The notes under the pieces are model-generated. The model had not been told where the DNA came from. It saw nothing but the letters and a program-made list of their open reading frames with translations, and searched no databases. Source: Candidatus Nitrospira kreftii (lineage in GTDB: Bacteria > Nitrospirota > Nitrospiria > Nitrospirales > Nitrospiraceae). Taken from it: a DNA stretch of 64,000 nucleotides. The DNA is taken from NCBI GenBank assembly GCA_014058405.1, contig CP047423.1:1178001-1242000 (forward strand), given 5' to 3'. The translations under genes were made by a program, and so were the position numbers. Below, in pieces: positions 18,452-27,155 of the stretch (its first letter is position 1; each line of letters starts with the position of its first letter).

Positions 18452-19162
18452 GTGAGTAATCGCACCGTGGCCCTCGTTCCTGCCGCTGGACGAGGGCTTC
18501 GTATGGGCGGCCAGGTTCCCAAACAGTTCCTCTCGCTCGGGGGCCAACCACTTATTCTTCATTCTCTTCGTGTTCTGCAAGCCTCGTCCGCCATTGATGA
18601 GATCATTCTCGCGGTACCTCAGAACGAGATGGACTATTGCCTCAAGGAAATCGTCGCTCAACATCACTTTACCAAGGTAACCAAAGTGGTGCCTGGAGGT
18701 GCGGAACGGCAAGATTCAGTCCGGCATGCGCTTGAGGCAGTGCATGACGATGTTGATGTGGTGCTTGTGCACGATGCGGTCCGTCCGTTCCTTACCAAGC
18801 GAATGATCGAGGAGGTGGTGTCGAAGGCTCGTACGAAGGGAGCGGCGATTATCGCCCTGCCTATGAAGGATACCGTGAAGCAGGTTGGCCCAGGCCATGT
18901 CATTGAGCGGACGGTCGATCGCACAGGATTGTGGCTGGCTCAGACCCCGCAAGCCTTCCGCCGGGATTGGCTGCTGTCGGCTCATCGAAAAGCGCATGGA
19001 GAGGGAGTCCGCGCAACGGATGACGCCTACTTGATGGAGTGGTGCGGGTATCCGGTTTCGGTGGTCGAAGGGAGCGGAGAGAATATAAAAGTTACCAGGC
19101 CGGAAGATATCGCGATCGGTGAAGCGATCTTGTCGGCGAGGAATAGCAAGAACATAAGCTGA
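18452..19162 (+). CDS. ispD: 2-C-methyl-D-erythritol 4-phosphate cytidylyltransferase
   Basis: This 236-residue enzyme forms CDP-methylerythritol in the MEP isoprenoid pathway. The N-terminal VPAAGRGLRMGGQVPKQFL is the CTP-binding signature. VPGGAERQDSV, VHDAVRPF, TPQAFRR and ATDDAYLME are all standard IspD blocks. The start is GTG 18452; there is no in-frame ATG before the nucleotide loop. ispF follows after 117 bases. Confidence 0.96.
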   Translation: MSNRTVALVPAAGRGLRMGGQVPKQFLSLGGQPLILHSLRVLQASSAIDEIILAVPQNEMDYCLKEIVAQHHFTKVTKVVPGGAERQDSVRHALEAVHDDVDVVLVHDAVRPFLTKRMIEEVVSKARTKGAAIIALPMKDTVKQVGPGHVIERTVDRTGLWLAQTPQAFRRDWLLSAHRKAHGEGVRATDDAYLMEWCGYPVSVVEGSGENIKVTRPEDIAIGEAILSARNSKNIS

Positions 19163-19279
19163 CAAAGGGCGCGGTAACAGGCGTACAGGGGGCCAAGCTC
19201 ATGGGTTATCAGAGTGCCAGCGTTCCCTTGTGTCGGCTCGTCAGCATGTTGGTATGTTAGCTGTATGAGGAGAGGAACC

Positions 19280-19753
19280 ATGCGAATTGGCTATGGCTAC
19301 GACGTCCATCCGCTCGGACCAGATCGCAAATTGATATTGGGTGGCATTGAAATCCCACACACCAAAGGGTTGTTGGGCCATTCCGATTCCGATGTCCTTG
19401 TCCATGCGATCTGCGATGCGCTCTTGGGTGCCATGGGAGAGGGCGATCTCGGTCGGCACTATCCCAGTTCGGATCCTAAGTACAAAGGGATCTCCAGTTT
19501 GAAACTGTTGGAAGACGTCATGGCGAAACTGAGGGACCAGAGGTATCAGGTAGGAAACATCGACACGGTGATTGTGGCTCAAGCGCCTCGCCTCGGCCCG
19601 CATCTTTCGGCGATGCAGAAGAAAATAGCTGAAACGGCCAATATCGCCCCAAACTTAGTTAATGTGAAGGTGAAGAGCGGGGAAAGATTGGATGCGGTCG
19701 GGCATGAAGAGGGAATGGTCGCGCATGCCGTGTGTTTGATTGAGTCGATCTGA
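19280..19753 (+). CDS. ispF: 2-C-methyl-D-erythritol 2,4-cyclodiphosphate synthase
   Basis: This 157-residue enzyme makes the cyclodiphosphate in the MEP pathway. MRIGYGYDVHPLG gives the metal ligands Asp8 and His10. GHSDSDVLVHAICDALLGA and DIGRHYP-like GDLGRHYPSSD follow, then KSGERLDAVGHEEGM at the C-terminus. A longer in-frame start at 19214 exists. ATG 19280 is chosen because GAGGAGAGG precedes it and the family starts at this point. The 117-base gap after ispD holds no gene. Confidence 0.96.
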   Translation: MRIGYGYDVHPLGPDRKLILGGIEIPHTKGLLGHSDSDVLVHAICDALLGAMGEGDLGRHYPSSDPKYKGISSLKLLEDVMAKLRDQRYQVGNIDTVIVAQAPRLGPHLSAMQKKIAETANIAPNLVNVKVKSGERLDAVGHEEGMVAHAVCLIESI

Positions 19754-19773
19754 CGTCGTAAGATATCCGGTAC

Positions 19774-20424
19774 ATGTTTGCTCAGATCAAACAAGATCTC
19801 CAAGCCGTCTTTGATCGAGATCCAGCCGCAACCAGTAAGTTGGAAGTGATTCTCACTTATGCTGGTTTCCATGCGTTGTTGGCGTACCGCATTTCTCACT
19901 GGTTGAAGGCGCGCGGTGTTCCTATCCTGCCACGAGTGCTCTCACAGCTCGCCCGCTGGTTAACCGGTGTAGAGATCCATCCGTCCGCCAGAATCGGCAC
20001 CGGATTTTTCATCGATCATGGCATGGGAGTTGTCATCGGAGAAACAGCGGAGATTGGTGATTACGTGACCCTCTTCCAGGGTGTGACGTTGGGAGGAACA
20101 GGAAAGGAACGTGGCAAGCGGCATCCGACGCTGGGGAACCACGTGGTGGTGGGCGCTGGAGCCAAAATTCTCGGCGGGATCACGATCGGCAACAACGTGA
20201 AGATCGGGGCGAATTCCGTCGTGCTCAAGAATGTCGCAGCTAATTCAACCGTGATCGGCGTGCCGGGTCGCGTGATCAAATCTCTGGGCGAACGCCTGCC
20301 GGATGCGACGATGGACCAAGTTGATTTACCGGACCCCATCAGTGATCGCTTCCTCGCACTCGAGCAGGAATTGATCGAACTTCGCAAAAAAATTGAAAAC
20401 CCGAACGAGCGTTCTGCATCGTAG
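19774..20424 (+). CDS. cysE: Serine O-acetyltransferase
   Basis: This 216-residue CysE acetylates serine for cysteine synthesis. The N-terminal helical part ([17 protein letters not shown]) precedes hexapeptide repeats. These include [22 protein letters not shown]-type sequence, with the catalytic Asp-His pair (DHG), and [17 protein letters not shown]. It is the short form lacking the long N-terminal domain of the enterobacterial enzyme. The gene follows ispF by 20 bases. Confidence 0.94.
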   Translation: MFAQIKQDLQAVFDRDPAATSKLEVILTYAGFHALLAYRISHWLKARGVPILPRVLSQLARWLTGVEIHPSARIGTGFFIDHGMGVVIGETAEIGDYVTLFQGVTLGGTGKERGKRHPTLGNHVVVGAGAKILGGITIGNNVKIGANSVVLKNVAANSTVIGVPGRVIKSLGERLPDATMDQVDLPDPISDRFLALEQELIELRKKIENPNERSAS

Positions 20425-20494
20425 CGGTTATCGATACAGGCTACCTTCTTAGCAGGCTGATTTATGTGCGGTATGGGCCGTACCGAATAGACAG

Positions 20495-20815
20495 CTACGC
20501 AGATAGACAGTCACTCATGAACTTCTTCCGGTCATCGCCTTTAAGCTTCTTCTCGCCCGCCTTTTTATTGCATATCTTCATCTTCTGCTGCTGATTGCCT
20601 TTCCCTTTGCCACTTTTCGCCGACCTGGCGGAGAGGCATTCCTTCATAAACGCCATCCGCTCGTCACCTTTCCCCTCACTAAATTCTTTTGCATTCGCCT
20701 GTTCGTTGCAGGTCTTCATCTTGTTCTGCTGAGTGGGCGCAGCAATGGCCCATGGTGTGACTTCGAGACTGAATGCAAAGAACACCAGCGTTAGGGTATG
20801 TACAACTGTCTGCAT
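20495..20815 (-). CDS. PsiF-repeat secreted protein
   Basis: This 106-residue protein has a signal peptide (LTLVFFAFSLEVTPWAIAA) and two PsiF repeats. The repeats read MKTCNEQANAKEFSEGKGDERM...MKECLSA and MKICNKKAGEKKLKGDDRKKF...MSDCLSA. Each holds two cysteines. PsiF proteins are small periplasmic proteins of unknown role, known from phosphate-starvation induction in enterobacteria. ATG 20815 is chosen because AAGGAG lies just upstream; an upstream in-frame ATG at 20851 would add 12 residues before the signal peptide. It lies opposite to cysE. Confidence 0.85.
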   Translation of the reverse strand: MQTVVHTLTLVFFAFSLEVTPWAIAAPTQQNKMKTCNEQANAKEFSEGKGDERMAFMKECLSARSAKSGKGKGNQQQKMKICNKKAGEKKLKGDDRKKFMSDCLSA

Positions 20816-20971
20816 GTCAATCTCCTTTTTGGTGAGAGTGAAGGTAAGCATGGACAGTATCTTAGCAAAGAAATACGTACTTGTCGTTAGGAGATAGTTG
20901 AGGGCTCTGGGACCTGAGAAGATAGGATGATTTCTCGAAAGGAAAAGGATATTCTCTACGGCTGATCAACA

Positions 20972-20993
20972 CATGACCGTGTCGTAGGTCATG
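20972..20993. repeat. Perfect inverted repeat upstream of pepM
   Basis: CATGACC (20972-20978) and GGTCATG (20987-20993) form 7-base arms around an 8-base centre. It lies 33 bases before the pepM start. It could be an operator or a small RNA hairpin in the leader. Confidence 0.5.
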
Positions 20994-21025
20994 GAGCGGT
21001 TCATCTAGAAGAGGGAAGGTGAGGT

Positions 21026-22660
21026 ATGAGTTCAACGCCGAGGGTCACGCCAGCGCGCCAATTTCGAAGCCTTCTCTTGTCCGACCAGCTGGAATTTATC
21101 TGCGAAGCCCATAATGGCCTCAGTGCAAAAATTGTTCAAGAAGCGGGGTTCAAAGGCATTTGGGCCAGCGGTCTTTCCATCTCTGCGCAATTCGGAGTTC
21201 GCGACAACAACGAGGCCAGCTGGACGCAAGTCTTGGAGGACCTAGAATTCATGTCCGACGCAGCCATGATACCGATCCTCCTTGATGGTGATACGGGATA
21301 CGGCAACTTCAATAACATGCAACGGCTCGTCCGCAAACTGGAGCAGCGCCGCATAGCTGCGGTCTGCATTGAAGATAAACTCTTCCCCAAGACGAACAGT
21401 TTCATTAAAGGGGACGCTCAGCCGATGGCGGACATGCACGAGTTTTGCGGCAAGATCAAGGCAGGAAAAGACGCGCAAACGGATCCGGATTTTTGCATTA
21501 TCGCCAGGGTGGAAGCCTTCATTTGTGGATGGGGGTTGGCTGAGGCTCTGCGTCGAGCGGAGGCCTATCGCCAGGCCGGCGCGGATGGGATCCTCATTCA
21601 TAGCGCCTTGTCGGTGCCGGATGAGATCCTTGCGTTCAAGCAGGAATGGGGAAATCGCTGCCCTGTCGTCATCGTGCCGACCAAATACTATGCGACGCCT
21701 ACCGAAGTGTTTCGACAACACGCGATTTCAATGGTCATTTGGGCGAATCACATGTTGCGGGCGGCCGTAGCGGCTATGCAGAAAACTGCCCGTACATTAC
21801 GGGAACAGGAACACCTCCTCTCCATCGAAGATAAAGTCGCGCCGGTGTCTGAAATTTTCCGCTTGCAAAACGCTGCCGAGCTTCAAGAAGCCGAAGAGCG
21901 TTATCTTCCCCGAGGTGCCGAGAATACGAGCGCCATTGTACTGGCTGCCTCGCGCGGTGAAGAACTTCGGGAGCTGACAGAGCATCAACCTAAAACGATG
22001 ATTAAAATTCAAGGCACGCCGATCCTTGCCCACATCGTCGATGCGTACAATGCTGTGGGAATCAAGGACATCACGGTCGTTCGCGGCTATAGGAAAGAGG
22101 CCGTCAACCTGCCCAACCTCACCTACCTCGATAACGATGAGTTTGCAGAAACGGGTGAGTTGGATTCGCTCAACAAAGCGCTGAGCGCACGAAAAGGCCA
22201 GGCCAAGGCTCTGATCATCTCGTACGGCGACGTGTTGTTCAACAAATATATTCCTCAAGCGCTCTGTCAGGAAAAAGAGGACTTTGTAATCTTCGTCGAT
22301 AGCGATTGGCAAAACCAAAGCAGTTATGCTCGTCTTGGCGGCTTTGCCGAATGCTCACTGCCGAATTCCAAAAAATCTTTTAACGCGAAGGTCTATCTCA
22401 AACAGCTCGGGGATATGGTTCCTAAAGAACAGACTCATGGAGTCTGGATGGGGTTTCTCAAAGTCTCTCCCGCTGGACGTGATCTTCTCCACACGATCCT
22501 TGCGACGATGATGGCTGATCCGACTCATCGCAAAGCCGGTATCCCCCACCTGCTGCAAGCACTACTGAACCGTCAGCAGCCTATTCGGGTGCTGTATACG
22601 GTTGGGCACTGGCTTGATATCAACAGCTTGGACGATGTGGTCCAGGCAGGAGAGTTCTGA
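21026..22660 (+). CDS. pepM: Phosphoenolpyruvate mutase fused to a sugar-type nucleotidyltransferase
   Basis: This 544-residue two-domain protein combines PEP mutase with a nucleotidyltransferase. Residues about 1-290 are PEP mutase, which makes phosphonopyruvate, the entry to almost all C-P bond natural products. DGDTGYG (87-93) and [10 protein letters not shown] (116-125, the EDK-x5-NS mutase signature) are both intact. Residues about 305-540 resemble sugar-1-phosphate nucleotidyltransferases: [24 protein letters not shown], then SYGDVLFNK. Fusions of this kind are linked to CMP-activation of phosphonates such as 2-aminoethylphosphonate (PntC-like). The phosphonopyruvate decarboxylase and transaminase expected for AEP are not in the window, so the gene stands alone. 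ATG 21026 follows AGAAGAGGGAAGGTGAGG. Confidence 0.88.
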   Translation: MSSTPRVTPARQFRSLLLSDQLEFICEAHNGLSAKIVQEAGFKGIWASGLSISAQFGVRDNNEASWTQVLEDLEFMSDAAMIPILLDGDTGYGNFNNMQRLVRKLEQRRIAAVCIEDKLFPKTNSFIKGDAQPMADMHEFCGKIKAGKDAQTDPDFCIIARVEAFICGWGLAEALRRAEAYRQAGADGILIHSALSVPDEILAFKQEWGNRCPVVIVPTKYYATPTEVFRQHAISMVIWANHMLRAAVAAMQKTARTLREQEHLLSIEDKVAPVSEIFRLQNAAELQEAEERYLPRGAENTSAIVLAASRGEELRELTEHQPKTMIKIQGTPILAHIVDAYNAVGIKDITVVRGYRKEAVNLPNLTYLDNDEFAETGELDSLNKALSARKGQAKALIISYGDVLFNKYIPQALCQEKEDFVIFVDSDWQNQSSYARLGGFAECSLPNSKKSFNAKVYLKQLGDMVPKEQTHGVWMGFLKVSPAGRDLLHTILATMMADPTHRKAGIPHLLQALLNRQQPIRVLYTVGHWLDINSLDDVVQAGEF

Positions 22661-22681
22661 GTTTCCTACCCTAGCTCTGGC

Positions 22682-23419
22682 TTAATCATAATCGACTCGG
22701 ATGAGAAAGAGACCCTGCGATGGTGCCGTCTTTCCGGCAGCAGACCGGTTGAGGGTATGAAGGATCGTCTTGAGGCTGTCCGGTGTGCGTTTGTTCAGAC
22801 CAACTTCGACGAGCGTACCGACGATCGAACGCACCATCTGTTTAAGAAACCGATCAGCGTAAGCTTCGAGCCGTAATCGGTCTCCCTCCCGGTAGACGAC
22901 AAGTCGCTGAAGATGACAGACGGGATCGTCGTTCTCAGTGGGTTGAGTCTGGAACGAAGAAAAATCGTGTGCGCCGATGAGGGCATTCGCCGCCTCATTC
23001 ATCGCAGCATCGTCCAGTGTCTGATGGATATGCCAGCAGTAGGCACGCTCGACCGCCGGGCGCTCCGGGCGGTTGAGGATTCGGTATTCATACAGTTTGC
23101 CTCGTGCCGAGTGTCTCGCATGAAAGGTATCCGGCATGAGTGCGGCTGAGCGCACCACGATGTTGCCAGGGAGATGAGCATTCAGAGCTCTGGTCCATTC
23201 ACGGGGCGTCATGTCTCGGTCAATACGGAAGCTCGCCACTTGCCCTAGCGCGTGAACCCCTGCATCGGTGCGTCCCGCTCCGATGGCCGGGACGTGGGTT
23301 TGCGTGACCCCCACGATGGCCGCCTCTACGGCTTCTTGAATCGTCGGCTGGTCGGGCTGACGTTGCCAGCCGGCATAGCCCGTGCCGTCATACTCAAGGA
23401 TGAGTTTGATTGTAGACAT
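22682..23419 (-). CDS. truA: tRNA pseudouridine(38-40) synthase
   Basis: This 245-residue enzyme isomerises uridines in the anticodon arm of tRNA. LEYDGTGYAGWQRQP at the N-terminus and GAGRTDAGVHALGQVASF (catalytic Asp in RTDAGVH) are diagnostic. RQMVRSIVGTLVEVG-type sequence (QMVRSIVGTLVEVG) follows near the C-terminus. Length is normal. It is convergent with pepM and 42 bases upstream of the amidase gene on the same strand. Confidence 0.96.
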   Translation of the reverse strand: MSTIKLILEYDGTGYAGWQRQPDQPTIQEAVEAAIVGVTQTHVPAIGAGRTDAGVHALGQVASFRIDRDMTPREWTRALNAHLPGNIVVRSAALMPDTFHARHSARGKLYEYRILNRPERPAVERAYCWHIHQTLDDAAMNEAANALIGAHDFSSFQTQPTENDDPVCHLQRLVVYREGDRLRLEAYADRFLKQMVRSIVGTLVEVGLNKRTPDSLKTILHTLNRSAAGKTAPSQGLFLIRVDYD

Positions 23420-23461
23420 GAAGTGAGGGGATTCTGATGATCACGGGAATTATCGATGGCC

Positions 23462-24739
23462 TTACTTGTTATTGACAAGGAACGAGAGGATCCCTTGGTA
23501 GAGTGATTGAGCAACGTCATTGATGAACGTCGGTTTTCGGAGCAGCACCTCTTCGTCGGGGTTAGAGATAAATGCAACCTCCGCCAGTATGCTGGGCATG
23601 CTCGTAAATCTCAACACGTAGAAGGGGGCCGTCTTGACACCGTGGTCGGTGACATCGTATGGCCCATTCATCTTGGTGACCATTGCTTCTTTCGCGTTCC
23701 AGGCGAGCTCCAGTGAAGCCTCGATCTTTTTCGTTGTCAGGAGATCCGCGACGAGAAATTGCCATCCGACTCCGGTGCTGCTGATAGGCGTGCCGTTCTC
23801 TCTTGCCGCCACCTCCAGGGCTCGCTGATCCTTTGCCTCTCCAAAGTGATAGACTTCAAGGCCCTTCACTAAGCGTGAGGGATGCGAATTGACATGGATA
23901 GATACGAACAAATCCGCCCCATGACTATTGGCGAACTTGGCACGTTCTTCCAGCTCAAGAAACACATCACGATCTCGAGTCATCAACACGCGCACGTCCG
24001 GTCGTTTGTGGAGAAGTTCCTTGAGCCGGAGTGCGATTTTCAGTGTGATGTCTTTTTCTGCAGTCCGCCGAAGACCGATCGCGCCTGGGTCCTTTCCCCC
24101 GTGGCCCGGGTCGATCACGATCGTCGTATGGCTCTTTGCGCGAGGCTGAGTCGGCTGGGTACTTGTAGGGTCTACCCTTTGGGGTGTCGGTTGGGCCTCT
24201 TCGCTCGAGGAGGGGCTCTGTTCCAGAGAAGGCACCACATCGATCACCAACCGAGGTGGATCGGATAGCGTGAACTGTTTATAGGTCCGGAAAGCCGTAG
24301 TTGGAAGGGACACGGCAACGGCATGAGTGATCTGAGTGATCACGAAGGGAAATGGGACCGTGCCATCCTCCACCTGTGTTCGCGCAGTTTGACTGAGCAA
24401 GGTATTTGGAAGTGCGATGATCATACGACGTGGATTGTCCGCTTGCTGTTCGGTGACCTCGGGCTGGCGATCTAGATCCAGCACCAGTCTGGTTCCTCTG
24501 GAACTACTCATGGCGCGGAGATTTATGACGGTGGTAGGAGCGAGGGAAGCCGCCCTGCCTTTCACGCGAGACTTTTGTGATGAAGGTGAAAGATTAGAAT
24601 GACGATGATCCTGAGTTCCGGACCAGGCGGCTTGCATCAGCAATGCATCGGCCGAGAAGGCAAGGATGACGCAAGACAAGAAGAACGGAAGGGGTCCGGC
24701 CGACATCAGTCGTGAAACGCAATTCCTCATGGATTTCAT
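23462..24739 (-). CDS. N-acetylmuramoyl-L-alanine amidase (AmiC type, AMIN plus Amidase_3)
   Basis: This 425-residue protein has a signal sequence (LPFFLSCVILAFSADALLM). An AMIN domain (about 65-165; VINLRAMSSSRGTRLVLDL) targets septal peptidoglycan. A Pro/Gln/Thr-rich linker leads to an Amidase_3 zinc domain (about 205-420) with IVIDPGHGGKDPGAIG, RDRDVFLELEER, SIHVNSHP and the catalytic glutamate region SILAEVAFISNPDEE. It cleaves peptide stems during daughter-cell separation. Two starts (24739 and 24730) are close together. It is divergent from the NYN gene. Confidence 0.93.
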   Translation of the reverse strand: MKSMRNCVSRLMSAGPLPFFLSCVILAFSADALLMQAAWSGTQDHRHSNLSPSSQKSRVKGRAASLAPTTVINLRAMSSSRGTRLVLDLDRQPEVTEQQADNPRRMIIALPNTLLSQTARTQVEDGTVPFPFVITQITHAVAVSLPTTAFRTYKQFTLSDPPRLVIDVVPSLEQSPSSSEEAQPTPQRVDPTSTQPTQPRAKSHTTIVIDPGHGGKDPGAIGLRRTAEKDITLKIALRLKELLHKRPDVRVLMTRDRDVFLELEERAKFANSHGADLFVSIHVNSHPSRLVKGLEVYHFGEAKDQRALEVAARENGTPISSTGVGWQFLVADLLTTKKIEASLELAWNAKEAMVTKMNGPYDVTDHGVKTAPFYVLRFTSMPSILAEVAFISNPDEEVLLRKPTFINDVAQSLYQGILSFLVNNK

Positions 24740-24856
24740 CGTAAAAGAATGATTTTAAACTATTCTCAGATGTCCGGCAGCTTGTCAAGAATTACGCCAG
24801 TTGCGCAGTCAGGCATCCGTCTTGACTGTCCGGATCGCGCCGCGGTAGCGTCAGGG

Positions 24857-25381
24857 ATGCCGACGCATCTGATCATCGACGGATATAACCTATTGAGAGG
24901 TAGCGGAGCCCGATCGGGACATTCGGAGTCTTTCCGCGAAATGTTGCTGCATGATTTGGCAGCCTATCGACATCGCAAGCGTCACTCCATCACGGTTGTG
25001 TTCGATGGTTGGCAACAGGGTGGACCCACTGAACAACGGGAGCATCGAGCCGGTGTACAGATCATCTACTCCAAGCGAGGCGAGCGTGCAGACCAGGTCA
25101 TCCAACGATTGGCACGGGAGTATGGGACCGATTGTGCCGTCGTCAGTTCAGACCATGAAATCATCAATGCGGCCAGAGCCCATGGAGCCTTTGTCATGGG
25201 AGCTCAGGAGTTTGCAGGAAAGCTCCGTGGATCATCATCTCCATCATCCGGTGCGCTGCCATATAAAGAATTGGATCCAGGGGATGACGCTCGTTCCGGC
25301 CGTGGACCGGGGAAAAAGGGGAACCCTAGAAAGCTGCCGAAGTCTCAGCGGCAACGGGACCGGCAGTTCAGACGATTTTGA
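24857..25381 (+). CDS. NYN-domain (YacP-like) RNase
   Basis: This 174-residue protein starts MPTHLIIDGYNLLRG. That is the NYN/PIN-like metal-binding opening with the first aspartate at residue 8. VVFDGWQQGG, IIYSKRGERADQVIQRL and VVSSDHEIINAARAHGAFVMG supply the other acidic residues. The basic, Gly/Arg/Lys-rich C-terminus (GRGPGKKGNPRKLPKSQRQR) suggests RNA binding. YacP/Rae1 relatives cut mRNA on the ribosome. A longer in-frame start at 24749 would add 36 residues with no family support, so ATG 24857 is used. The 3' end overlaps tatD on the other strand by 14 bases. Confidence 0.85.
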   Translation: MPTHLIIDGYNLLRGSGARSGHSESFREMLLHDLAAYRHRKRHSITVVFDGWQQGGPTEQREHRAGVQIIYSKRGERADQVIQRLAREYGTDCAVVSSDHEIINAARAHGAFVMGAQEFAGKLRGSSSPSSGALPYKELDPGDDARSGRGPGKKGNPRKLPKSQRQRDRQFRRF

Positions 25382-26150
25382 AGAGTCGCTTTGCGTTGTC
25401 GCTGGTCTGTCTGCCGATTTGTTCAAAAGACAGAGCCGGACTATGAATGGATGCTAATTGCTGTGCGACCTTGGATACATAAGCCGGTTCATTGCGTTTT
25501 CCGCGATAGGGGACCGGGGTGAGATAGGGGCAATCGGTCTCGATGAGCACGCGATCAAGCGGTGTTTGCTTAGCGATCTCGCGTAGCGCCGTCGCGTTTT
25601 GAAACGTCAAAATCCCAGAAAACGACAGATAAAACCCAAGTTTCAGCCCCTCTTTCGCCAACCAGGTATCTCCAGAAAAGCAGTGAAACACCCCGCCGAC
25701 TTCTGAGGCATTCTCTTCTTTCAAAATAGCGATTGTGTCCTCCTGGGCCTCTCTCGTGTGAATGATAAGGGGTAGCCTGAGTTCCCGTGCGAGCTGGATC
25801 TGTTCACGAAAGCGATCTCGCTGTTCTTTCGGTGAAGAATAGTTGTAGTGGTAGTCGAGTCCAATCTCCCCATAGGCCACGACCTTCTTGCTTTTGGCCA
25901 ACAGGCGGAACTCGTCATACCAACGCGGACTGATGTGTTTGACCTCGTGTGGGTGGACCCCGATCGAGGCATGGACAAACAGATGTTGGTCAGCGAGTTG
26001 CACGGCTGCTTCGCTTGTATCCAGATCGCAACCGATCGTCACAAAGGCTTCGACGCCGGCCTCCCGCGCACGGGTGATGACCGCCTCCCGATCGTCGTTG
26101 TAGCGGGCGTCATCGAGATGTGTGTGGGTATCGATCAACATCGGAGGCAT
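25368..26150 (-). CDS. tatD: TatD-family metal-dependent DNase
   Basis: This 260-residue TIM-barrel hydrolase has LIDTHTHLDD (metal ligands), VGVHPHE-like IGVHPHE, YGEIGLDYHY, PLIIHTREA and GVFHCFSGD. It ends with LIETDCPYLTPVPYRGKRNEP. All metal ligands are in place. The family (YcfH/TatD) has 3'-5' exonuclease activity on DNA. The start is ATG 26150 or ATG 26141, three codons later. Upstream lies the intergenic region with the first copy of the repeated RNA module. Confidence 0.94.
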   Translation of the reverse strand: MPPMLIDTHTHLDDARYNDDREAVITRAREAGVEAFVTIGCDLDTSEAAVQLADQHLFVHASIGVHPHEVKHISPRWYDEFRLLAKSKKVVAYGEIGLDYHYNYSSPKEQRDRFREQIQLARELRLPLIIHTREAQEDTIAILKEENASEVGGVFHCFSGDTWLAKEGLKLGFYLSFSGILTFQNATALREIAKQTPLDRVLIETDCPYLTPVPYRGKRNEPAYVSKVAQQLASIHSPALSFEQIGRQTSDNAKRLFKIV

Positions 26151-26318
26151 CGTAACATGACCGGTTCCTGCTGAGAAAGTATCAAAGTATCATAAGAGTA
26201 TCGAATGGTGGACACCCTGGATATCCAGCTGTCGCTGGTCTCGACATCGAGGTTGCGTAGGCGGCAAACCGGCTTTTCTCGCACCGGCTGCTCGAACCAC
26301 TGGCATGGGGGAAGGGGC

Positions 26319-26361
26319 TTGACAGAAGCACGAGCCTTCATGTATTGATAGTAATTATCAA
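26319..26361 (+). promoter_or_regulatory. Promoter with overlapping Fur-box-like palindrome, copy 1
   Basis: TTGACA (26319-26324), an 18-base spacer and TATTGA (26343-26348) form a sigma70-like promoter. The -10 overlaps the palindrome TTGATA-GTAAT-TATCAA (26345-26361). Its AT-rich GATA-like arms resemble Fur operators. The same layout recurs at 40282-40324 (the 16 bases TGATAGTAATTATCAA are identical) and at 45666-45708. Repression by iron-loaded Fur is inference. The target is the RNA module and then the FecI-type sigma gene. Confidence 0.7.
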
Positions 26362-26437
26362 GATCAATAATACATAAGAGGCCAGAGGTCAGTGAAGACC
26401 GGAGCCCAAGGTGTCAGCATGACGCCTTGGGCTTTTT
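26355..26437 (+). ncRNA. Repeated structured RNA / attenuator leader, copy 1 (about 83 nt)
   Basis: The predicted transcript runs from about 26355 (seven bases after the -10) to the T-run at 26437. GAGGCCAGAGGTC (26378-26390) and GAAGACCGGAGCCCA (26394-26408) are shared with copies 2 and 3. GGTC and GACC pair around a 6-base loop. An outer GGC/GCC helix across a CAGA/GGA internal loop can also form, and it would compete with the terminator's 5' arm. A 13-bp terminator ends the module 33 bases before the fecI-type ATG. It is either a cis attenuator or a terminated small RNA. No known family is recognised. Confidence 0.65.
26403..26437 (+). terminator. Intrinsic terminator of RNA module copy 1
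   Basis: AGCCCAAGGTGTC (26403-26415) pairs with GACGCCTTGGGCT (26421-26433) with one G-T wobble. The loop is AGCAT and TTTTT ends at 26437. It lies before the sigma factor gene, so read-through must be allowed for expression from the upstream promoter. Confidence 0.85.
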
Positions 26438-26470
26438 GTTTGGGAAAAGGAACGCTAAAGGAGATATGCG

Positions 26471-27067
26471 ATGAGGACCGAGAGTCTGAATCTCGTCGAA
26501 GTAGAGTCCACGGTCTCGCGCGATGGGCGTGGTCTTGTGGACGATCCCATTGCTCTAACGTATGCGCAGATCGCATACTTGTTTCACCAGTACCGCGAGG
26601 AGCTTACTCGCCGGCTCATCGGCATGGTGAAATCCCGAGAGACCGCCGCTGACCTGGTGCAAGATACCTATCTACGGCTCCTTCGGCTAGGCAATCAGCA
26701 TGTCGTTGAGCAGCCACGTGCCTTGCTCCATAAAATAGCGACCAACCTGGCGATCGACCATTTACGAAAAGAAAAACACAGCGTTCCAGGAATCGATGGT
26801 TTGGACACGGCGATGGCGGTACCCTCTCACGGTCCGTCTCCGGAACGCGAGTTGCTCGGGAAACAACGGTTTCGACTCTTCATGCGAGCGATCGAACATC
26901 TCCCTCCCCGAACTCGTGAGGCGTTTCTACTCTGCCGAGTGTATGGGTACTCCTATCGAGAAATTGCGACACGCATGAACATCTCTGAAAGCGGTGTGGA
27001 AAAGTTGCTCATGCGAGCGCTCGACTGGAGTTGTCAGGCACTGGAGACGATAGACGATACCGAGTGA
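26471..27067 (+). CDS. FecI-type ECF RNA polymerase sigma factor
   Basis: This 198-residue sigma70 protein has regions 2 and 4 only. Region 2 includes LTRRLIGMVKSRETAADLVQ and DTYLRLLRLG. Region 4 includes HLPPRTREAFLLCRVYGYSY and REIATRMNISESGVEKLLMRAL, a helix-turn-helix. Small sigmas next to a FecR and a TonB receptor control iron-siderophore uptake. All three are adjacent here. AAAGGAG at 26457-26463 gives a good ribosome site for ATG 26471. The gene lies directly downstream of RNA module copy 1, which suggests iron-dependent synthesis plus possible attenuation. Confidence 0.92.
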   Translation: MRTESLNLVEVESTVSRDGRGLVDDPIALTYAQIAYLFHQYREELTRRLIGMVKSRETAADLVQDTYLRLLRLGNQHVVEQPRALLHKIATNLAIDHLRKEKHSVPGIDGLDTAMAVPSHGPSPERELLGKQRFRLFMRAIEHLPPRTREAFLLCRVYGYSYREIATRMNISESGVEKLLMRALDWSCQALETIDDTE

Positions 27068-27155
27068 GGAAGTTGGCCTACCGATTCGTCACAATATATA
27101 CTAGCAATAGGTACTAGCCATCGGTTGGTCGGACCTCTGCCGGCGGAGCCGACCC

